Source: Microbulbifer aggregans (GTDB lineage: Bacteria; Pseudomonadota; Gammaproteobacteria; Pseudomonadales; Cellvibrionaceae). From it: a DNA stretch of 64,000 nt. This document shows, in pieces, positions 1 to 9,443 of this stretch. The stretch spans positions 124,001 through 188,000 of the forward strand of contig NZ_JAIVKK010000004.1 of NCBI RefSeq assembly GCF_020524005.1, in the 5' to 3' direction. Position 1 is the stretch's first letter. Each line of letters begins with the position of its first letter. The position numbers and the translations under genes were made by a program. A model generated the notes under the pieces. The model was not told where the DNA came from and did no database searches. It worked only from the letters and a program-made list of their open reading frames with translations.

Positions 1-1
1 C

Positions 2-1420
2 TGGTACGAGTACCAATCCGAAAACTTTACTGTTTTTTCCGATGTACCCGAGCGCCGGGTCAACATGCTGATGCGGGACCTGGAGCGCTTTCGCCGCAGC
101 GCCCTGTTCTTTACTGGTCAGGAAGAAACCCCGGAAAATAAAAGTTTACGGGTATTCCACTTTCGCGATTCCCGGGAGTTCGAAAAATTTTCCGGCGACA
201 GGAAGATTGCCGGTCTCTATCGGGAAACCTGGGAAGGGCCAATTATTTTTTCCCGCGATGGCGATCATGGTATTTCTGGTTCCGGGCTGATTTTTCATGA
301 ATATGTGCATCACTTGATGCGCGAGCGCAGTGGTATGACCTACCCACGCTGGTATTCCGAAGGGTTTGCGGAAATGCTCGCCAGCGCCGAGTTGGGTAAA
401 AAAAATGTATTGGTCGGTGGCCTTCCCGAGTGGCGGTTAAGCGCCTGGGCACAAGACGAACCGCTCAGCATCGAACAACTCCTGGCGCCGCCTCCGCTCG
501 CTGTACAAAACGGTGGGAACAATAGCCATTACTGGAATAACTACTATGCGAGCGCGTGGCTGGTGACTCATTACCTGCAATTGGGCCACAACGCCGGCCA
601 TCCGGATTATCGCACTGCGACCGCCAATTATTTAAAAGCGGTGGCAGCCGGAGAAAATTCTTTCGATGTATTTGAGGAATATTTCGGTAAGCCCATCGTT
701 GAGCTGCAACGGGAAATGCTTTCCTATATGCGCGATGATATTCACCGCTACAAACTGGATATTCCGGAATACACCTACTCTATCCCCCGCCGCTCCCTCA
801 GTGAAAATGAACGGATCTTTCTGCTCGCCGATGAAGCTCTGGATTTCGATAAGCCGGAACTGGCCATGGCTTACCTGAAGCAGAGCGAACAGCAGGAGTT
901 GGGTTGGCAGGAAAATCTAACGGCCATGGCCGTGATCGAGGCACAGGACAAAAAGTTCAAACTGGGTGAGAAGGTCGTAAAAACAATTGGCGAATATGGC
1001 CAGATCAGTCACCTCACCGCGGCCAATCTAGCCCGCTATTACCTGTTGCGGTTACAGTCCCTGTCCGTAACCCGAGAGTGGAGTGAGGATTTCTACGAGC
1101 AGGCGATAAAGTACGGAAAAATCGCCGTACAGATGGGCCCCGATTATTTACCCGGCTACCGGACCCTGTGGACCGCTTACCAGTTGAAAGGAGAAAGCGA
1201 ACCCGCGTTGCAGATTATGTTGAGCGCCTTTGAACAAGAGCCGAATCATCTGAACCTGAATGCCGCGATTGGATTTTATCTCTCACATCTTGGAAGGGAC
1301 GCGCTGGCCCGGGAATATCTCGAACGGGTTGTTGCCTGGAGCCATTCAGACGAACTGCGATCCAGTGCACAAGCCCGTCTGGAAGGCCAGCAGGATACCG
1401 GTCAGGCGACAGGCGAATAG
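2..1420 (+). CDS. HExxH metallopeptidase-like protein with C-terminal TPR-like repeats (5' partial)
   Basis: The reading frame is open from the left window edge, so the true start lies upstream; an internal ATG at 65 is unlikely to be the start because the upstream codons (W-Y-E-Y-Q-S...) read as ordinary protein. A gluzincin-type zinc motif, HEYVH, sits at about nt 296-310, followed by a WYSEGFAE segment at about nt 350-373 whose glutamate is the expected third zinc ligand. The C-terminal half is helical with TPR-like spacing (LPGYRTLWTAYQLKGESEPAL). This matches the peptidase-MA-like fold with a TPR tail, seen in many bacterial envelope proteins of unknown substrate. The signal peptide, if present, is outside the window. 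Enzyme class is fairly secure; function is not known. Confidence 0.75.
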   Translation, partial: WYEYQSENFTVFSDVPERRVNMLMRDLERFRRSALFFTGQEETPENKSLRVFHFRDSREFEKFSGDRKIAGLYRETWEGPIIFSRDGDHGISGSGLIFHEYVHHLMRERSGMTYPRWYSEGFAEMLASAELGKKNVLVGGLPEWRLSAWAQDEPLSIEQLLAPPPLAVQNGGNNSHYWNNYYASAWLVTHYLQLGHNAGHPDYRTATANYLKAVAAGENSFDVFEEYFGKPIVELQREMLSYMRDDIHRYKLDIPEYTYSIPRRSLSENERIFLLADEALDFDKPELAMAYLKQSEQQELGWQENLTAMAVIEAQDKKFKLGEKVVKTIGEYGQISHLTAANLARYYLLRLQSLSVTREWSEDFYEQAIKYGKIAVQMGPDYLPGYRTLWTAYQLKGESEPALQIMLSAFEQEPNHLNLNAAIGFYLSHLGRDALAREYLERVVAWSHSDELRSSAQARLEGQQDTGQATGE

Positions 1421-1485
1421 GATTCCCCGTAATTACGCACTACTGCATCCGCCTGCCAGCGCTCCGATAATTGGAGTTCCGCACT

Positions 1486-2583
1486 CTAGAGTTTTGCTTC
1501 AAGAATAAGGTTTGCCATGGATCGCGTAGCCACTCGCACATTACTGAAGCCGGCACTTTCGAGAACACCGGTGAGTCTTCCGGGACCTGCCTGGGCCCCC
1601 AGTGCGAGTCCTATTTCCTGGGATTTTGAACAGGGGGTACAGAGGAAGGTGGAACCGGCATAAAACATTGCGCTGAGCGGATTTAAATTGTTTTCCAGCC
1701 GATCTTCCGCCAGCGGCTCTACCAACAGAACACTGCCGTCTGCCTTCAATACTCCGCGCGCCGCTTTGGCGGCACCGACCGGGTCACCCATATCATGCAG
1801 GCAATCGAAATAACAGATAAGGTCAAAGGGACCTGCCGGCAGTGTATGGGCGCTGCCTACAAGAAATTCTGCCCGATCAGATACTCCTGCCTCTTCGGCG
1901 GCCTTGCGTGCCGCATCGATGGATTCTTGATGGTAATCGACCCCCACAAAAGATGAGTTGGGGAACGCTTGCGCAAGAATGATCGTGGATGCGCCATGGC
2001 CGCAACCGATATCGAGCACCCTGCCGCCCTCGCTCAACTTTTCGCTGACGCCCGGTAATTGCTGCAACCAGTCATCAACTAGAAAGGTGTGATAGCCGGG
2101 ACGGAAAAAACGCTCCGTGCCACGAAACAGACACTGATGATGCTGATGCCAGCCGAACCCTTCGCCGGTCTTGAAGATACCAGCGACCTCGTCAGCGGAG
2201 TGGTACATGGTGCGAATCACGGAGCTCGCCGCGGCCATAAACGCGGGAGAGCTTTCGTCTGCCAGGACAGCTGCGCGCTCCGCAGGGAGTGTAAAGGTGC
2301 CGTTGGCCGGGTCGTAGTCGAAATAGCCAATAGCGGCCAGGCCACTGGCCCACTCCCTTACATAGCGGGCGTCGAGATCCAGTTTTTGTGCCAGCTGCTC
2401 GGCGGTGGCGGGCGCTTCCGCAAGCGCCTTGAAAAGCCCCAGCTGGTCGCCCACATACACCAGTGCGTGGGCGCCAGCAGCGGCCAGGTCACCGAGCACG
2501 CGGCCGGCAAAATCCTGTACTTTTTCGAAATCGACAGCGGGGGGGTTACTTCCGGATTCTACCTCCGGGGTGAGGGTTTCCAT
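1486..2583 (-). CDS. Class I SAM-dependent methyltransferase with N-terminal winged-helix domain
   Basis: A 365-residue protein. The first ~130 residues form a winged-helix-like region (LAEAPATAEQLAQKLDLDAR), as in plant-type O-methyltransferases and the Rv2258c group. The Rossmann core starts with the SAM motif VLDIGCGHGAST near residue 190, followed by an acidic strand end (FVGVDYHQES) and a CYFDCLHDMGDP segment like motif IV. The start has AAGGA a few bases upstream. It is convergent with the peptidase gene and probably monocistronic. Substrate is unknown: the family methylates small molecules (quinone-like, phenolic, amine) and nothing nearby fixes the choice. Confidence 0.85.
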   Translation of the reverse strand: METLTPEVESGSNPPAVDFEKVQDFAGRVLGDLAAAGAHALVYVGDQLGLFKALAEAPATAEQLAQKLDLDARYVREWASGLAAIGYFDYDPANGTFTLPAERAAVLADESSPAFMAAASSVIRTMYHSADEVAGIFKTGEGFGWHQHHQCLFRGTERFFRPGYHTFLVDDWLQQLPGVSEKLSEGGRVLDIGCGHGASTIILAQAFPNSSFVGVDYHQESIDAARKAAEEAGVSDRAEFLVGSAHTLPAGPFDLICYFDCLHDMGDPVGAAKAARGVLKADGSVLLVEPLAEDRLENNLNPLSAMFYAGSTFLCTPCSKSQEIGLALGAQAGPGRLTGVLESAGFSNVRVATRSMANLILEAKL

Positions 2584-2842
2584 TGCGTGTGTCCTTTATG
2601 TGGCGATTATTCGAGAGGGGACAGCAACGAAGCTAACGGAGTAGCTGCTCATCCGATGAGCATCGATAACCCCCGAGCGTAAACTACAACGCTGCATACT
2701 TCCCGCTATCCGGGGGAAAAAGACAGTTGAATCAACGAGTAGACGGCTGGTCGTCGATTTAAGAACGCAAAGCGAGCGTAGAGGCGACAGGATAAGAGCG
2801 ATCTGTCGTCAGCGGTGTCGCGCTCGGCCAAATAACGCGCAT
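2584..2842. other. Intergenic region upstream of the methyltransferase gene
   Basis: No credible gene is visible here. It should hold the promoter of the methyltransferase gene and the distal 3' end of the amidohydrolase transcript, which finishes at the terminator at 2843-2877. Short frames that cross it are continuations of antisense frames. Confidence 0.4.
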
Positions 2843-2877
2843 AAAAAAACCCGCGATAACTCGCGGGTTTTTTTACT
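2843..2877 (-). terminator. Intrinsic terminator downstream of the propeller-amidohydrolase gene
   Basis: A perfect 7-bp stem (CCCGCGA 2850-2856 / TCGCGGG 2861-2867) with loop TAAC is flanked by an A-run on the left and a T-run on the right, so it can act in both directions. On the minus strand it lies about 30 bases beyond the stop of the amidohydrolase gene. Confidence 0.85.
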
Positions 2878-2907
2878 TTCAATCGCTATGCTTTGTCGCT
2901 GGAGAGA

Positions 2908-5900
2908 TCAGTGCACCCAGTGGTGGCGTTCCTGTTTCTCCTGAATCGCTTCTGCGGTTGGCGTCGGCATGGCGCTGACCGGCAGGCGCTCATGGAAGAA
3001 TGCCAGACGCTCGTCGCCATTCACTTCATTCATGGTGGCAGCATCAAACACCTTGCCGTTGATCACGGTGTATTTGATGTTTTCCGACTGGCGCAGGTTC
3101 TCCAGCGGATTGCCGTCCACCACGATGATGTCAGCCAGTTTGCCGGCCTCCAGGCTGCCCAGGTCCTTATCCATGCCCAGATAGCGCGCGCCGTCGATGG
3201 TACCGGCACGGAATGCTTCCCAGGGTGTGAAACCGCCCTGCTCCATCATCCACAGTTCCCAGTGCGCACCCAGCCCCTCACGCTGGCCGTGGGCACCGAT
3301 GTGCACGGTGACGCCTTTGTCGCGCAGCTGCTTGGCATGTCGCGCCACATTGAAGTGGTTGTAGTGGTGATCCGGCGCTTTCTCCCGGCGAATGGAACGC
3401 GGGTTGACGATAAAGTCCGGGGTAAAACGGGTCAGGCGCTCGTTCTTCCACACATCGGTGTGGTCGTACCAGTAGTACTCGCCGGTGAGGCCGCCGTAGG
3501 CCACAACGAATGTCGGTGTGTAGCCCACAGTGGTCTGGCTCCACAGCTGCTGTACGTCGGAGTAGATGTTGGCAATTGGCAGCGAGTGTTCAACCCCGGT
3601 ATGACCGTCCACGACCATGGTCATGTTGTGCTGGTACTTACCGCCGCCTTCCGGAACCACCATGATGCCGTGCTTGCGCCCGGCTTCCAGAACCTGCTGG
3701 CGCTGTTCCCGTCGAGGCTGGTTGTAGCTCTTCACGGAAATTGCGCCCATCTCCTTGAGGCGGCTGACGTGGAAGTCGGCATCGTCCAGGCTGTTGATCT
3801 TGGCGCGGTAGCCAGGGCCCTTGGCACCGTAGAGGATGGTGCCGGTGGAGAAAATACGCGGGCCGTCGATGATACCGGCCTTCTGCATTTCCGCCGCGGA
3901 GAAGATCTCGCTGCTGTCGTTGGACGGGTCGTGAATGGTGGTCACGCCGAATGCCAGGCTGGAGTAAAGGTTCCAGTTCTGCTGCGGAATGATCTCCTCG
4001 CGGCCCTGGGCGCCGTGGGCGTGGGCATCGACGAGGCCGGGAAGAACAGTCTTGCCGGTGACATCGATGCGCTGGGTACCGACGGGAATTTCCACTTCGC
4101 TGGCTTTACCCACTGCTACGATACGGTTTCCGCGGAACAGCACCACGCCGTTGTCGATCACTTCCTGCGCACTTTCCGCATCGCGCATGGTGACCACGGT
4201 ACCGCCGGCCAGCGCTACCAGCTTGCCGCTGTGGGAAAATTGTTGCGGGAAGCTGAGGTCGATGCCTTCACTTACCGGCTCCGGCAGATTTTCCGGTGCG
4301 CCGGCGACAAAACTGAAGGCATCTTTCAGTTCGCGCTCATACAGTTTCGGTCCGTGGGCCCAGCCCAGGGTCTGGCTATCGGCGGACCAGTGCAGGTTTT
4401 CTCCCGCGCGCTTGGATACCTGGGTGACTTTCACAGCGGTGGCCTTGGGGCCGATGGACTCGGATTTGCCGGTGTGCATAAAGGGTGCGGCGTAGGCCTT
4501 GAAGTCCTGGGTGAAGGCCACCCAGCGGCCATCCGGAGACAGACGGAAGGAGGTGATCTCGGCGCCATGCAAATGTTCGCGCTCGTCCTTGCCGTTGGTG
4601 TCCACGCTCTTGAACACGCGCTTGCCGCCGTCGCCATACACGAATTCGGAAAAGTAGATGCGGTCACTGCCGGCGCCGAAGTGCGGTTCATAGCCCGACT
4701 TGGCAATACGGCGCTGCCAGTCGCCACCGGCATCGGCCAGGTAGATGCCGGGTTCGAGGGAGTACTCGGGACTCAACAGGTAACCACCGGTAAAGCGACG
4801 GAAGGCCACGGTTTCACCGTCCGGGGAGAAGCTCGGCTCCACATACAGACCCGGTTCACGGGTGATGTTCTTGCCACGACCGCTGCGTGCGGACACCACA
4901 CGCACCTGACCGAGTTGCTCGTCGTCCCAGGTGACATAGGTGATCTGCTTGCCGTCGCGGGACCAGTTGGGATAGAACTCGAAGTGGTCATCCTGCCGGG
5001 TCAGTCGACGACGTTCGCCACTTTTCACGTCTTGAATGTAAATCTTGCCCAGGGCCTGGAAGGCGATCTGTTCGCCGTTCGGGGACTTCTGGGCCCAGCG
5101 GATCATCTTCACATCAAACTGTTCCGGGGCCACATCCACCGGGAAGCGCAGTGCATCGGCGACTTTCTTCTCGGTTTTGATATGGGCCACGATCTCGCGC
5201 GCGCCGCGCTCGATACTGCTGCCATCGGCGTCAATACGCAGGAATTTGCCCTTGCTCCACACGATCAGGGATTTGCCGTCGGGCATCCAATCGTACTGCA
5301 CATAGTTGCCGTGAGAGCCAAAGGTTTCCTGCAGGTCGCGTTCGAGGCCGGAGTAAACCGGGGTTTCCAGACCGGTTGTCAGGTCTTTGACGAACAGCGA
5401 GGTGTTGAAATCCTGGCGGCGGACAAAAGCCAGCTTGCTGCCATCGGGCGATGGCATGGGGGCAATGGAGCCACCCGGGCCGGACACAAAGGTCTCGTCC
5501 TTGCCGTCGTTCAGGTCGTAGCGGTTGATGGCAAAGATCTGCTGGGTGGAGTTCTTGTTGTACTCCCACACGGTGCCCGGCGTGGTGTCGATGGTGTAGT
5601 AGATGTAGCGGCCATCGGGCGAGAAAACCGCGTCGGAGATGTTTTTCTGCGCAATATCGCCGCCGAGGCGCTTCTTGATCTGACGCCCTTCCCCACCACC
5701 ATAGTGGTACATCCAGATTTCACCGGCGGGGATACTGCGGCCGGACATAAAACCCTTGCGCGCCACCAGATACTGTCCATCGGGGCTCCAGCTCGGCGAG
5801 TGCACCAGGTTTTCTTTCTCGGTGGTCAGCTGGCGCAGATTGTCGCCGTTGCGATCCATTACCCAGATATTGTCGGCGCCATCGCGATCACTCACGAAGA

Positions 5901-6237
5901 CGATAGATTTGCCATCGGGACTGAAGCGCGGCTGGGTATTCCAGGCCAGCTCGCTGGTCAGCGCACGTGCTTCGCCACCGGCGATTGGCATCTCGTAAAC
6001 ATCGCCCAGCATGTCGAAAATAATACTGCGACCATCCGGGCTGATATCCAGGTTGCTCCAGGTGGTCTCGCGGGTATCCAGCGGAATGGATTTGAACTCG
6101 TAAGGCGGTTTGTTCACATCCCACTTGTCGGCGTCTTTGCCGGCCTCGTCCGCCTGGGCGGCGAACGGCAGGACAAGGGCGAAGCTCGCACTGCCAATCA
6201 GGCGCGCGAGACGGCTGCCTCTGGTCATTTCGAACAT
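2908..6237 (-). CDS. Secreted TolB-type beta-propeller / amidohydrolase fusion protein
   Basis: A 1109-residue exported protein. A signal peptide (MFEMTRGSRLARLIGSASF... cleaved near AQA-DEA) is followed by about 600 residues of PD40/TolB-like blades, seen as repeated SPDGR/SPDGK units such as ISPDGRSIIFD and FSPDGKSIVFV. The C-terminal part, from about residue 680, is a metal-dependent amidohydrolase. It has the HxH motif in GLVDAHAHGAQ near residue 737, later histidines in GVEHSLPI and VTVHIGAHGQ, and the closing LGSLEAGKLADIIVVDGNPL. The family resembles imidazolonepropionase and dipeptidase-like amidohydrolases; the natural substrate is unknown. GGGAG precedes the ATG. The gene stands alone with its own terminator. 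A 1148-codon frame runs antisense through it and is judged an artefact. Confidence 0.88.
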   Translation of the reverse strand: MFEMTRGSRLARLIGSASFALVLPFAAQADEAGKDADKWDVNKPPYEFKSIPLDTRETTWSNLDISPDGRSIIFDMLGDVYEMPIAGGEARALTSELAWNTQPRFSPDGKSIVFVSDRDGADNIWVMDRNGDNLRQLTTEKENLVHSPSWSPDGQYLVARKGFMSGRSIPAGEIWMYHYGGGEGRQIKKRLGGDIAQKNISDAVFSPDGRYIYYTIDTTPGTVWEYNKNSTQQIFAINRYDLNDGKDETFVSGPGGSIAPMPSPDGSKLAFVRRQDFNTSLFVKDLTTGLETPVYSGLERDLQETFGSHGNYVQYDWMPDGKSLIVWSKGKFLRIDADGSSIERGAREIVAHIKTEKKVADALRFPVDVAPEQFDVKMIRWAQKSPNGEQIAFQALGKIYIQDVKSGERRRLTRQDDHFEFYPNWSRDGKQITYVTWDDEQLGQVRVVSARSGRGKNITREPGLYVEPSFSPDGETVAFRRFTGGYLLSPEYSLEPGIYLADAGGDWQRRIAKSGYEPHFGAGSDRIYFSEFVYGDGGKRVFKSVDTNGKDEREHLHGAEITSFRLSPDGRWVAFTQDFKAYAAPFMHTGKSESIGPKATAVKVTQVSKRAGENLHWSADSQTLGWAHGPKLYERELKDAFSFVAGAPENLPEPVSEGIDLSFPQQFSHSGKLVALAGGTVVTMRDAESAQEVIDNGVVLFRGNRIVAVGKASEVEIPVGTQRIDVTGKTVLPGLVDAHAHGAQGREEIIPQQNWNLYSSLAFGVTTIHDPSNDSSEIFSAAEMQKAGIIDGPRIFSTGTILYGAKGPGYRAKINSLDDADFHVSRLKEMGAISVKSYNQPRREQRQQVLEAGRKHGIMVVPEGGGKYQHNMTMVVDGHTGVEHSLPIANIYSDVQQLWSQTTVGYTPTFVVAYGGLTGEYYWYDHTDVWKNERLTRFTPDFIVNPRSIRREKAPDHHYNHFNVARHAKQLRDKGVTVHIGAHGQREGLGAHWELWMMEQGGFTPWEAFRAGTIDGARYLGMDKDLGSLEAGKLADIIVVDGNPLENLRQSENIKYTVINGKVFDAATMNEVNGDERLAFFHERLPVSAMPTPTAEAIQEKQERHHWVH

Positions 6238-6684
6238 GCATGGCTCCCGTTATTAGGGTTTATGGTTATGATCCCGGCGGTGTACCGCGCGGCTTTGGGT
6301 TTCGCGGCGAAGCGAACTGTCCACAGCGATCCTCGTTGAAAACTACGGGATTGTCACAGGAATGCAATCCAACGGCGTCGAACAACATATTCTCCGGGAT
6401 TACGCACTCGCGCGGAATATTTATCTGTTCTGTGCATGAGTTGTGGATAACGTCGCTGGCTAGACTGACGGTAGGACTTCCCTTTCGGACGGACACGCTG
6501 CGTTGCTGACGCTGCAAGCGCTTTCACTCCCTTTATTAATGGTTGATAGCGATACGATCCCATTGAGTTTGCCCGAGTACCGCAACGTCACCAGTGGCCA
6601 GAATTTATTTGCCGTTCAACCTTGAGCTCTTGCCGTTGGCTGGCCACAATTGCCGGCGCTTTTGAATTTGTTACTGGAATCACC
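6238..6684. promoter_or_regulatory. Divergent intergenic region between the amidohydrolase gene and glmU
   Basis: This 447-base gap should carry the divergent promoters of the amidohydrolase gene (minus) and glmU (plus). One DnaA-box-like nonamer, TGTGGATAA, occurs at 6442-6450, but there is no cluster, so there is no case for an origin. No gene or clear hairpin is seen. Confidence 0.4.
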
Positions 6685-8046
6685 ATGACCATTGATGTAG
6701 TTATCCTCGCCGCGGGCAAAGGTACCCGCATGCGTTCCGACCTGCCTAAAGTCCTGCACCCTATCGGTGGCGTACCCATGCTCGGGCGGGTGATTGAGGC
6801 CGCGCAGCAACTGGGCGATGTGAAGATAACCGTCGTGATTGGCCATGGTGCCGAGCTGGTGCGTGAGCGCTTCGCGAGTAGCGATGTTCAGTTTGTTGAG
6901 CAGACCGAACAGCTTGGCACGGGCCATGCGGTGGCCCAGGCGATTCCGAATTTCCGCGCCGGCGCCACTGTACTGGTGCTCTACGGGGATGTACCGCTGG
7001 TGAAAACCGGCACCCTGCAGTCCCTGCTCTCTGCTTCCGACAAAGGCCCTGCACTGCTGTCCGTCGAGATGGCAAACCCCGCAGGGTACGGGCGCATCGT
7101 GCGCGACGAGACCGGTCGCGTGTTGGCGATTGTCGAAGAGAAAGATGCCGACGCAGACACCCTCGCGATACGCGAAGTGAACACCGGCATCCTGGCGGCG
7201 CCGGGCGATCTGCTGGCGAACTGGCTGCCGGAGCTGTCCAATGACAATGCCCAGGGTGAGTACTACCTGACGGACGTAATCGAGCGTTCGGTGAGTGAAG
7301 AAATCGGGGTGACCGGTGTGCTCGCCGGTGACCCGCTGGAAGTGGCCGGTGTTAACAGCCGTGCCCAGCAGGCGCAAATGGAGCGCGCCCTGCAGGACAG
7401 CCGGGCACTGGCGCTGATGAACGCCGGGGTGACCCTGCTGGACCCCAACCGAATCGATATCCGCGGCACCCTCGAGTGCGATACCGATGTGGCGATCGAC
7501 ATCAACTGCGTATTTGAGGGCGAGGTAAAACTCGGCGCGGGCGTACAGGTCGGTCCCAACTGCATGTTGAAAAACTGCGTGTTGGCGGCGGGTACAGTTG
7601 TGGAGGCCAACTCCATTATTGAGGATGCGGTTGTCGGTGAAGCCTGCACCGTGGGTCCTTTTGCACGCCTGCGTCCCGGAACCGAACTGGCGAACGGCGC
7701 CAAGATCGGCAACTTCGTCGAGACCAAGAAGGCGAAGATCGGGCTGGGTAGCAAGGTGAATCACCTGTCCTATATCGGCGATGCCGAGGTGGGTGAAGGC
7801 GTGAATATCGGCGCTGGCACCATTACCTGTAACTACGATGGCGTGAACAAATCCAAGACCATAATTGGCGATGGCGCCTTTATTGGTTCCAACTCCTCCC
7901 TGGTTGCCCCGGTTGCAATCGGTACCGGCGCGACCATCGGTGCTGGCTCCACGATCACCCGCGAAGTGAGTGCTGACGAACTGGCTGTGGCCCGTGGCAA
8001 GCAGCGCAATATTTCTGGGTGGCAGAGGCCTATCAAGAAATCCTGA
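6685..8046 (+). CDS. glmU: Bifunctional GlmU: glucosamine-1-phosphate acetyltransferase / N-acetylglucosamine-1-phosphate uridylyltransferase
   Basis: GlmU acetylates glucosamine-1-P with acetyl-CoA and then couples the product to UTP, giving UDP-GlcNAc for peptidoglycan and LPS. From the ATG at 6685 the protein is 453 residues, near the E. coli length of 456. An upstream ATG at 6622 in the same frame would add an unconserved 21-residue tail, so it is not used. The uridylyltransferase motif LAAGKGTRM lies at residues 8-16 with Lys22 in SDLPK. The C-terminal half is a left-handed beta-helix of hexapeptide repeats containing NHLSYIGDAEVGEG and GAGTITCNYDG, the acetyltransferase active region. 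glmR and glmS lie about 3.7 kb downstream, with a 2-oxoacid dehydrogenase operon between. Confidence 0.98.
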   Translation: MTIDVVILAAGKGTRMRSDLPKVLHPIGGVPMLGRVIEAAQQLGDVKITVVIGHGAELVRERFASSDVQFVEQTEQLGTGHAVAQAIPNFRAGATVLVLYGDVPLVKTGTLQSLLSASDKGPALLSVEMANPAGYGRIVRDETGRVLAIVEEKDADADTLAIREVNTGILAAPGDLLANWLPELSNDNAQGEYYLTDVIERSVSEEIGVTGVLAGDPLEVAGVNSRAQQAQMERALQDSRALALMNAGVTLLDPNRIDIRGTLECDTDVAIDINCVFEGEVKLGAGVQVGPNCMLKNCVLAAGTVVEANSIIEDAVVGEACTVGPFARLRPGTELANGAKIGNFVETKKAKIGLGSKVNHLSYIGDAEVGEGVNIGAGTITCNYDGVNKSKTIIGDGAFIGSNSSLVAPVAIGTGATIGAGSTITREVSADELAVARGKQRNISGWQRPIKKS

Positions 8047-8080
8047 CCAAAGCCTTTGAGTTTTAAACCGGGCCCGGTGG

Positions 8081-8200
8081 CGGTGTAGCACTGGGTGAAG
8101 CTTTTCAGGACCGAGCTGGGCGCCCCCCAGTAAATACGTCCCTGTACGCTTCGTCGCAAACATCCCTGTTTGCGACGATCCTGAAAAGCTTCACCCAATA
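8081..8200. repeat. Dispersed hairpin repeat, copy 1
   Basis: An intergenic element between glmU and the dehydrogenase operon. The outer arms TGGGTGAAGCTTTTCAGGA (8092-8110) and its exact complement (8179-8197) enclose a second perfect hairpin, TCGTCGCAAAC (8151-8161) with GTTTGCGACGA (8168-8178). Between them lies AAATACGTCCCTGTACGCT (8132-8150), whose complement recurs in the element at 34301-34410. It could act as a transcription end for glmU, but it lacks a T-run. Confidence 0.85.
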
Positions 8201-8318
8201 CTCCACCTTCAGCCATATCTTCATTGCGCTGTTCGTTTGCTAACGAAGTGATTTGCCGCCTCTTAATGGTGATAAAGAGACCTACACTACAGGCATCGGA
8301 ATAAATGGAAACGAGCCG

Positions 8319-9440
8319 ATGCATAAACCCCGCCTGCAACTCCAGGCCTCCTTCGATATCGCATTTCTGCAATTTCTCGACAAGCGGGGCCAGGCCACCC
8401 AGCCGTTCCCGGAGTTCGCTACGCCCGACTGGCTGACCCAGAGCTACCGTCAGATGCACCTCGCACGTATGGTCGACGACCGGGCGGTAAAGTTACAGCG
8501 CACCGGCCGTCTGGGAACCTACCCTTCAAGCCTGGGTCAGGAGGCCATCGGCGTCGGCACCGGATCCGCACTGCTGGCGGAAGATGTCTACTGCCCCTAC
8601 TACCGCGAAACCGGTGCTTTTCTTGAGCGCGGCGTGCTGATCGAAGAAATTTTCGCCAACTGGGGCGGCGACGAGCGCGGGCAGCAATTCCAGCACGCTC
8701 CCCATGACCTGCCGATTTGTGTACCCATCGCGACCCAGTTATTGCACGCCGCCGGGGTCGGGTTTGCCCTCAAATACCACCATCAACAGCACAACACACC
8801 ACTGCAGGTAGCGGTGGCCAGCGCCGGTGATGGCGCAACCTCTAAAGGTGATTTTTACGAAGCGATCAACATCGCTGGAGTATGGAAGCTGCCGGTGGTG
8901 TTCGTGATCAACAACAACCAGTGGGCCATCTCGGTACCCCGCCACGCGCAGACCGCCACGGCCACGATTGCCCAGAAGGCCATAGCCGCCGGCATTCCTG
9001 CGTTGCAGGTGGACGGCAACGATGTGGTAGCGGTGCACTGGGCCGTGCGGGATGCGATCAACCGCGCGCGCAATGGCGAAGGCCCGGCGCTCGTGGAGGC
9101 TCTGAGTTACCGACTCTGCGATCACACCACCGCCGACGATGCCAGCCGTTATCGCAATGCCGAGGAGCTGGAACTTGCCTGGCAGTGGGAGCCGCTCAAG
9201 CGGCTGGAGACCTATCTGCGTGCGCAGGGTATCTGGAGCGATGGCCAGCAGCAGGACATGGCACGAGAGTTGGCGCAGGTCATGGAGCGTGCACTGAACC
9301 ATTGGGAGGACCGCCCGGCTGAACCGGTAACGGCGATTTTCGATCATCTTTACGCTCAGTTACCGGAGGCGCTTTACGAACAGTATGACCAGCTGCGGGA
9401 CGAACAGCGCCAGCGGCAAGCCGGCAGTGCGGGGGCGTAA
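8319..9440 (+). CDS. 2-oxoacid dehydrogenase E1 component, alpha subunit (branched-chain type)
   Basis: This is the thiamine-diphosphate subunit that, with the beta subunit, decarboxylates a 2-oxoacid and reductively acylates lipoyl-E2. The ThDP motif is clear: SAGDGATSKGDFYEAINIAG followed by VFVINNNQWAIS. The N-terminal region (LGTYPSSLGQEAIGVG, YYRETGAFLERG) is closest in style to branched-chain (BkdA1-like) rather than pyruvate-specific E1 alpha. Start: the ATG at 8319 has GGAAACGAG upstream and gives 373 residues; an in-frame TTG at 8253 is less convincing. It is the first gene of a tight three-gene operon. Confidence 0.9.
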   Translation: MHKPRLQLQASFDIAFLQFLDKRGQATQPFPEFATPDWLTQSYRQMHLARMVDDRAVKLQRTGRLGTYPSSLGQEAIGVGTGSALLAEDVYCPYYRETGAFLERGVLIEEIFANWGGDERGQQFQHAPHDLPICVPIATQLLHAAGVGFALKYHHQQHNTPLQVAVASAGDGATSKGDFYEAINIAGVWKLPVVFVINNNQWAISVPRHAQTATATIAQKAIAAGIPALQVDGNDVVAVHWAVRDAINRARNGEGPALVEALSYRLCDHTTADDASRYRNAEELELAWQWEPLKRLETYLRAQGIWSDGQQQDMARELAQVMERALNHWEDRPAEPVTAIFDHLYAQLPEALYEQYDQLRDEQRQRQAGSAGA

Positions 9441-9443
9441 TCG

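Noticed and set aside
2893-6339. A 1148-codon open frame on the plus strand across the amidohydrolase gene
   Set aside because: It is exactly antisense to a gene with clear domains, signal peptide and terminator. Its translation is rich in His, Gln and Val as expected from reversed GC-rich codons, and it shows no family motif.
6442-6450. DnaA-box-like nonamers (also near 10124, 24957, 26734 and 35517) as signs of a replication origin
   Set aside because: Single scattered copies, most inside coding sequence, with no cluster, AT-rich unwinding region or dnaA/gidA genes.
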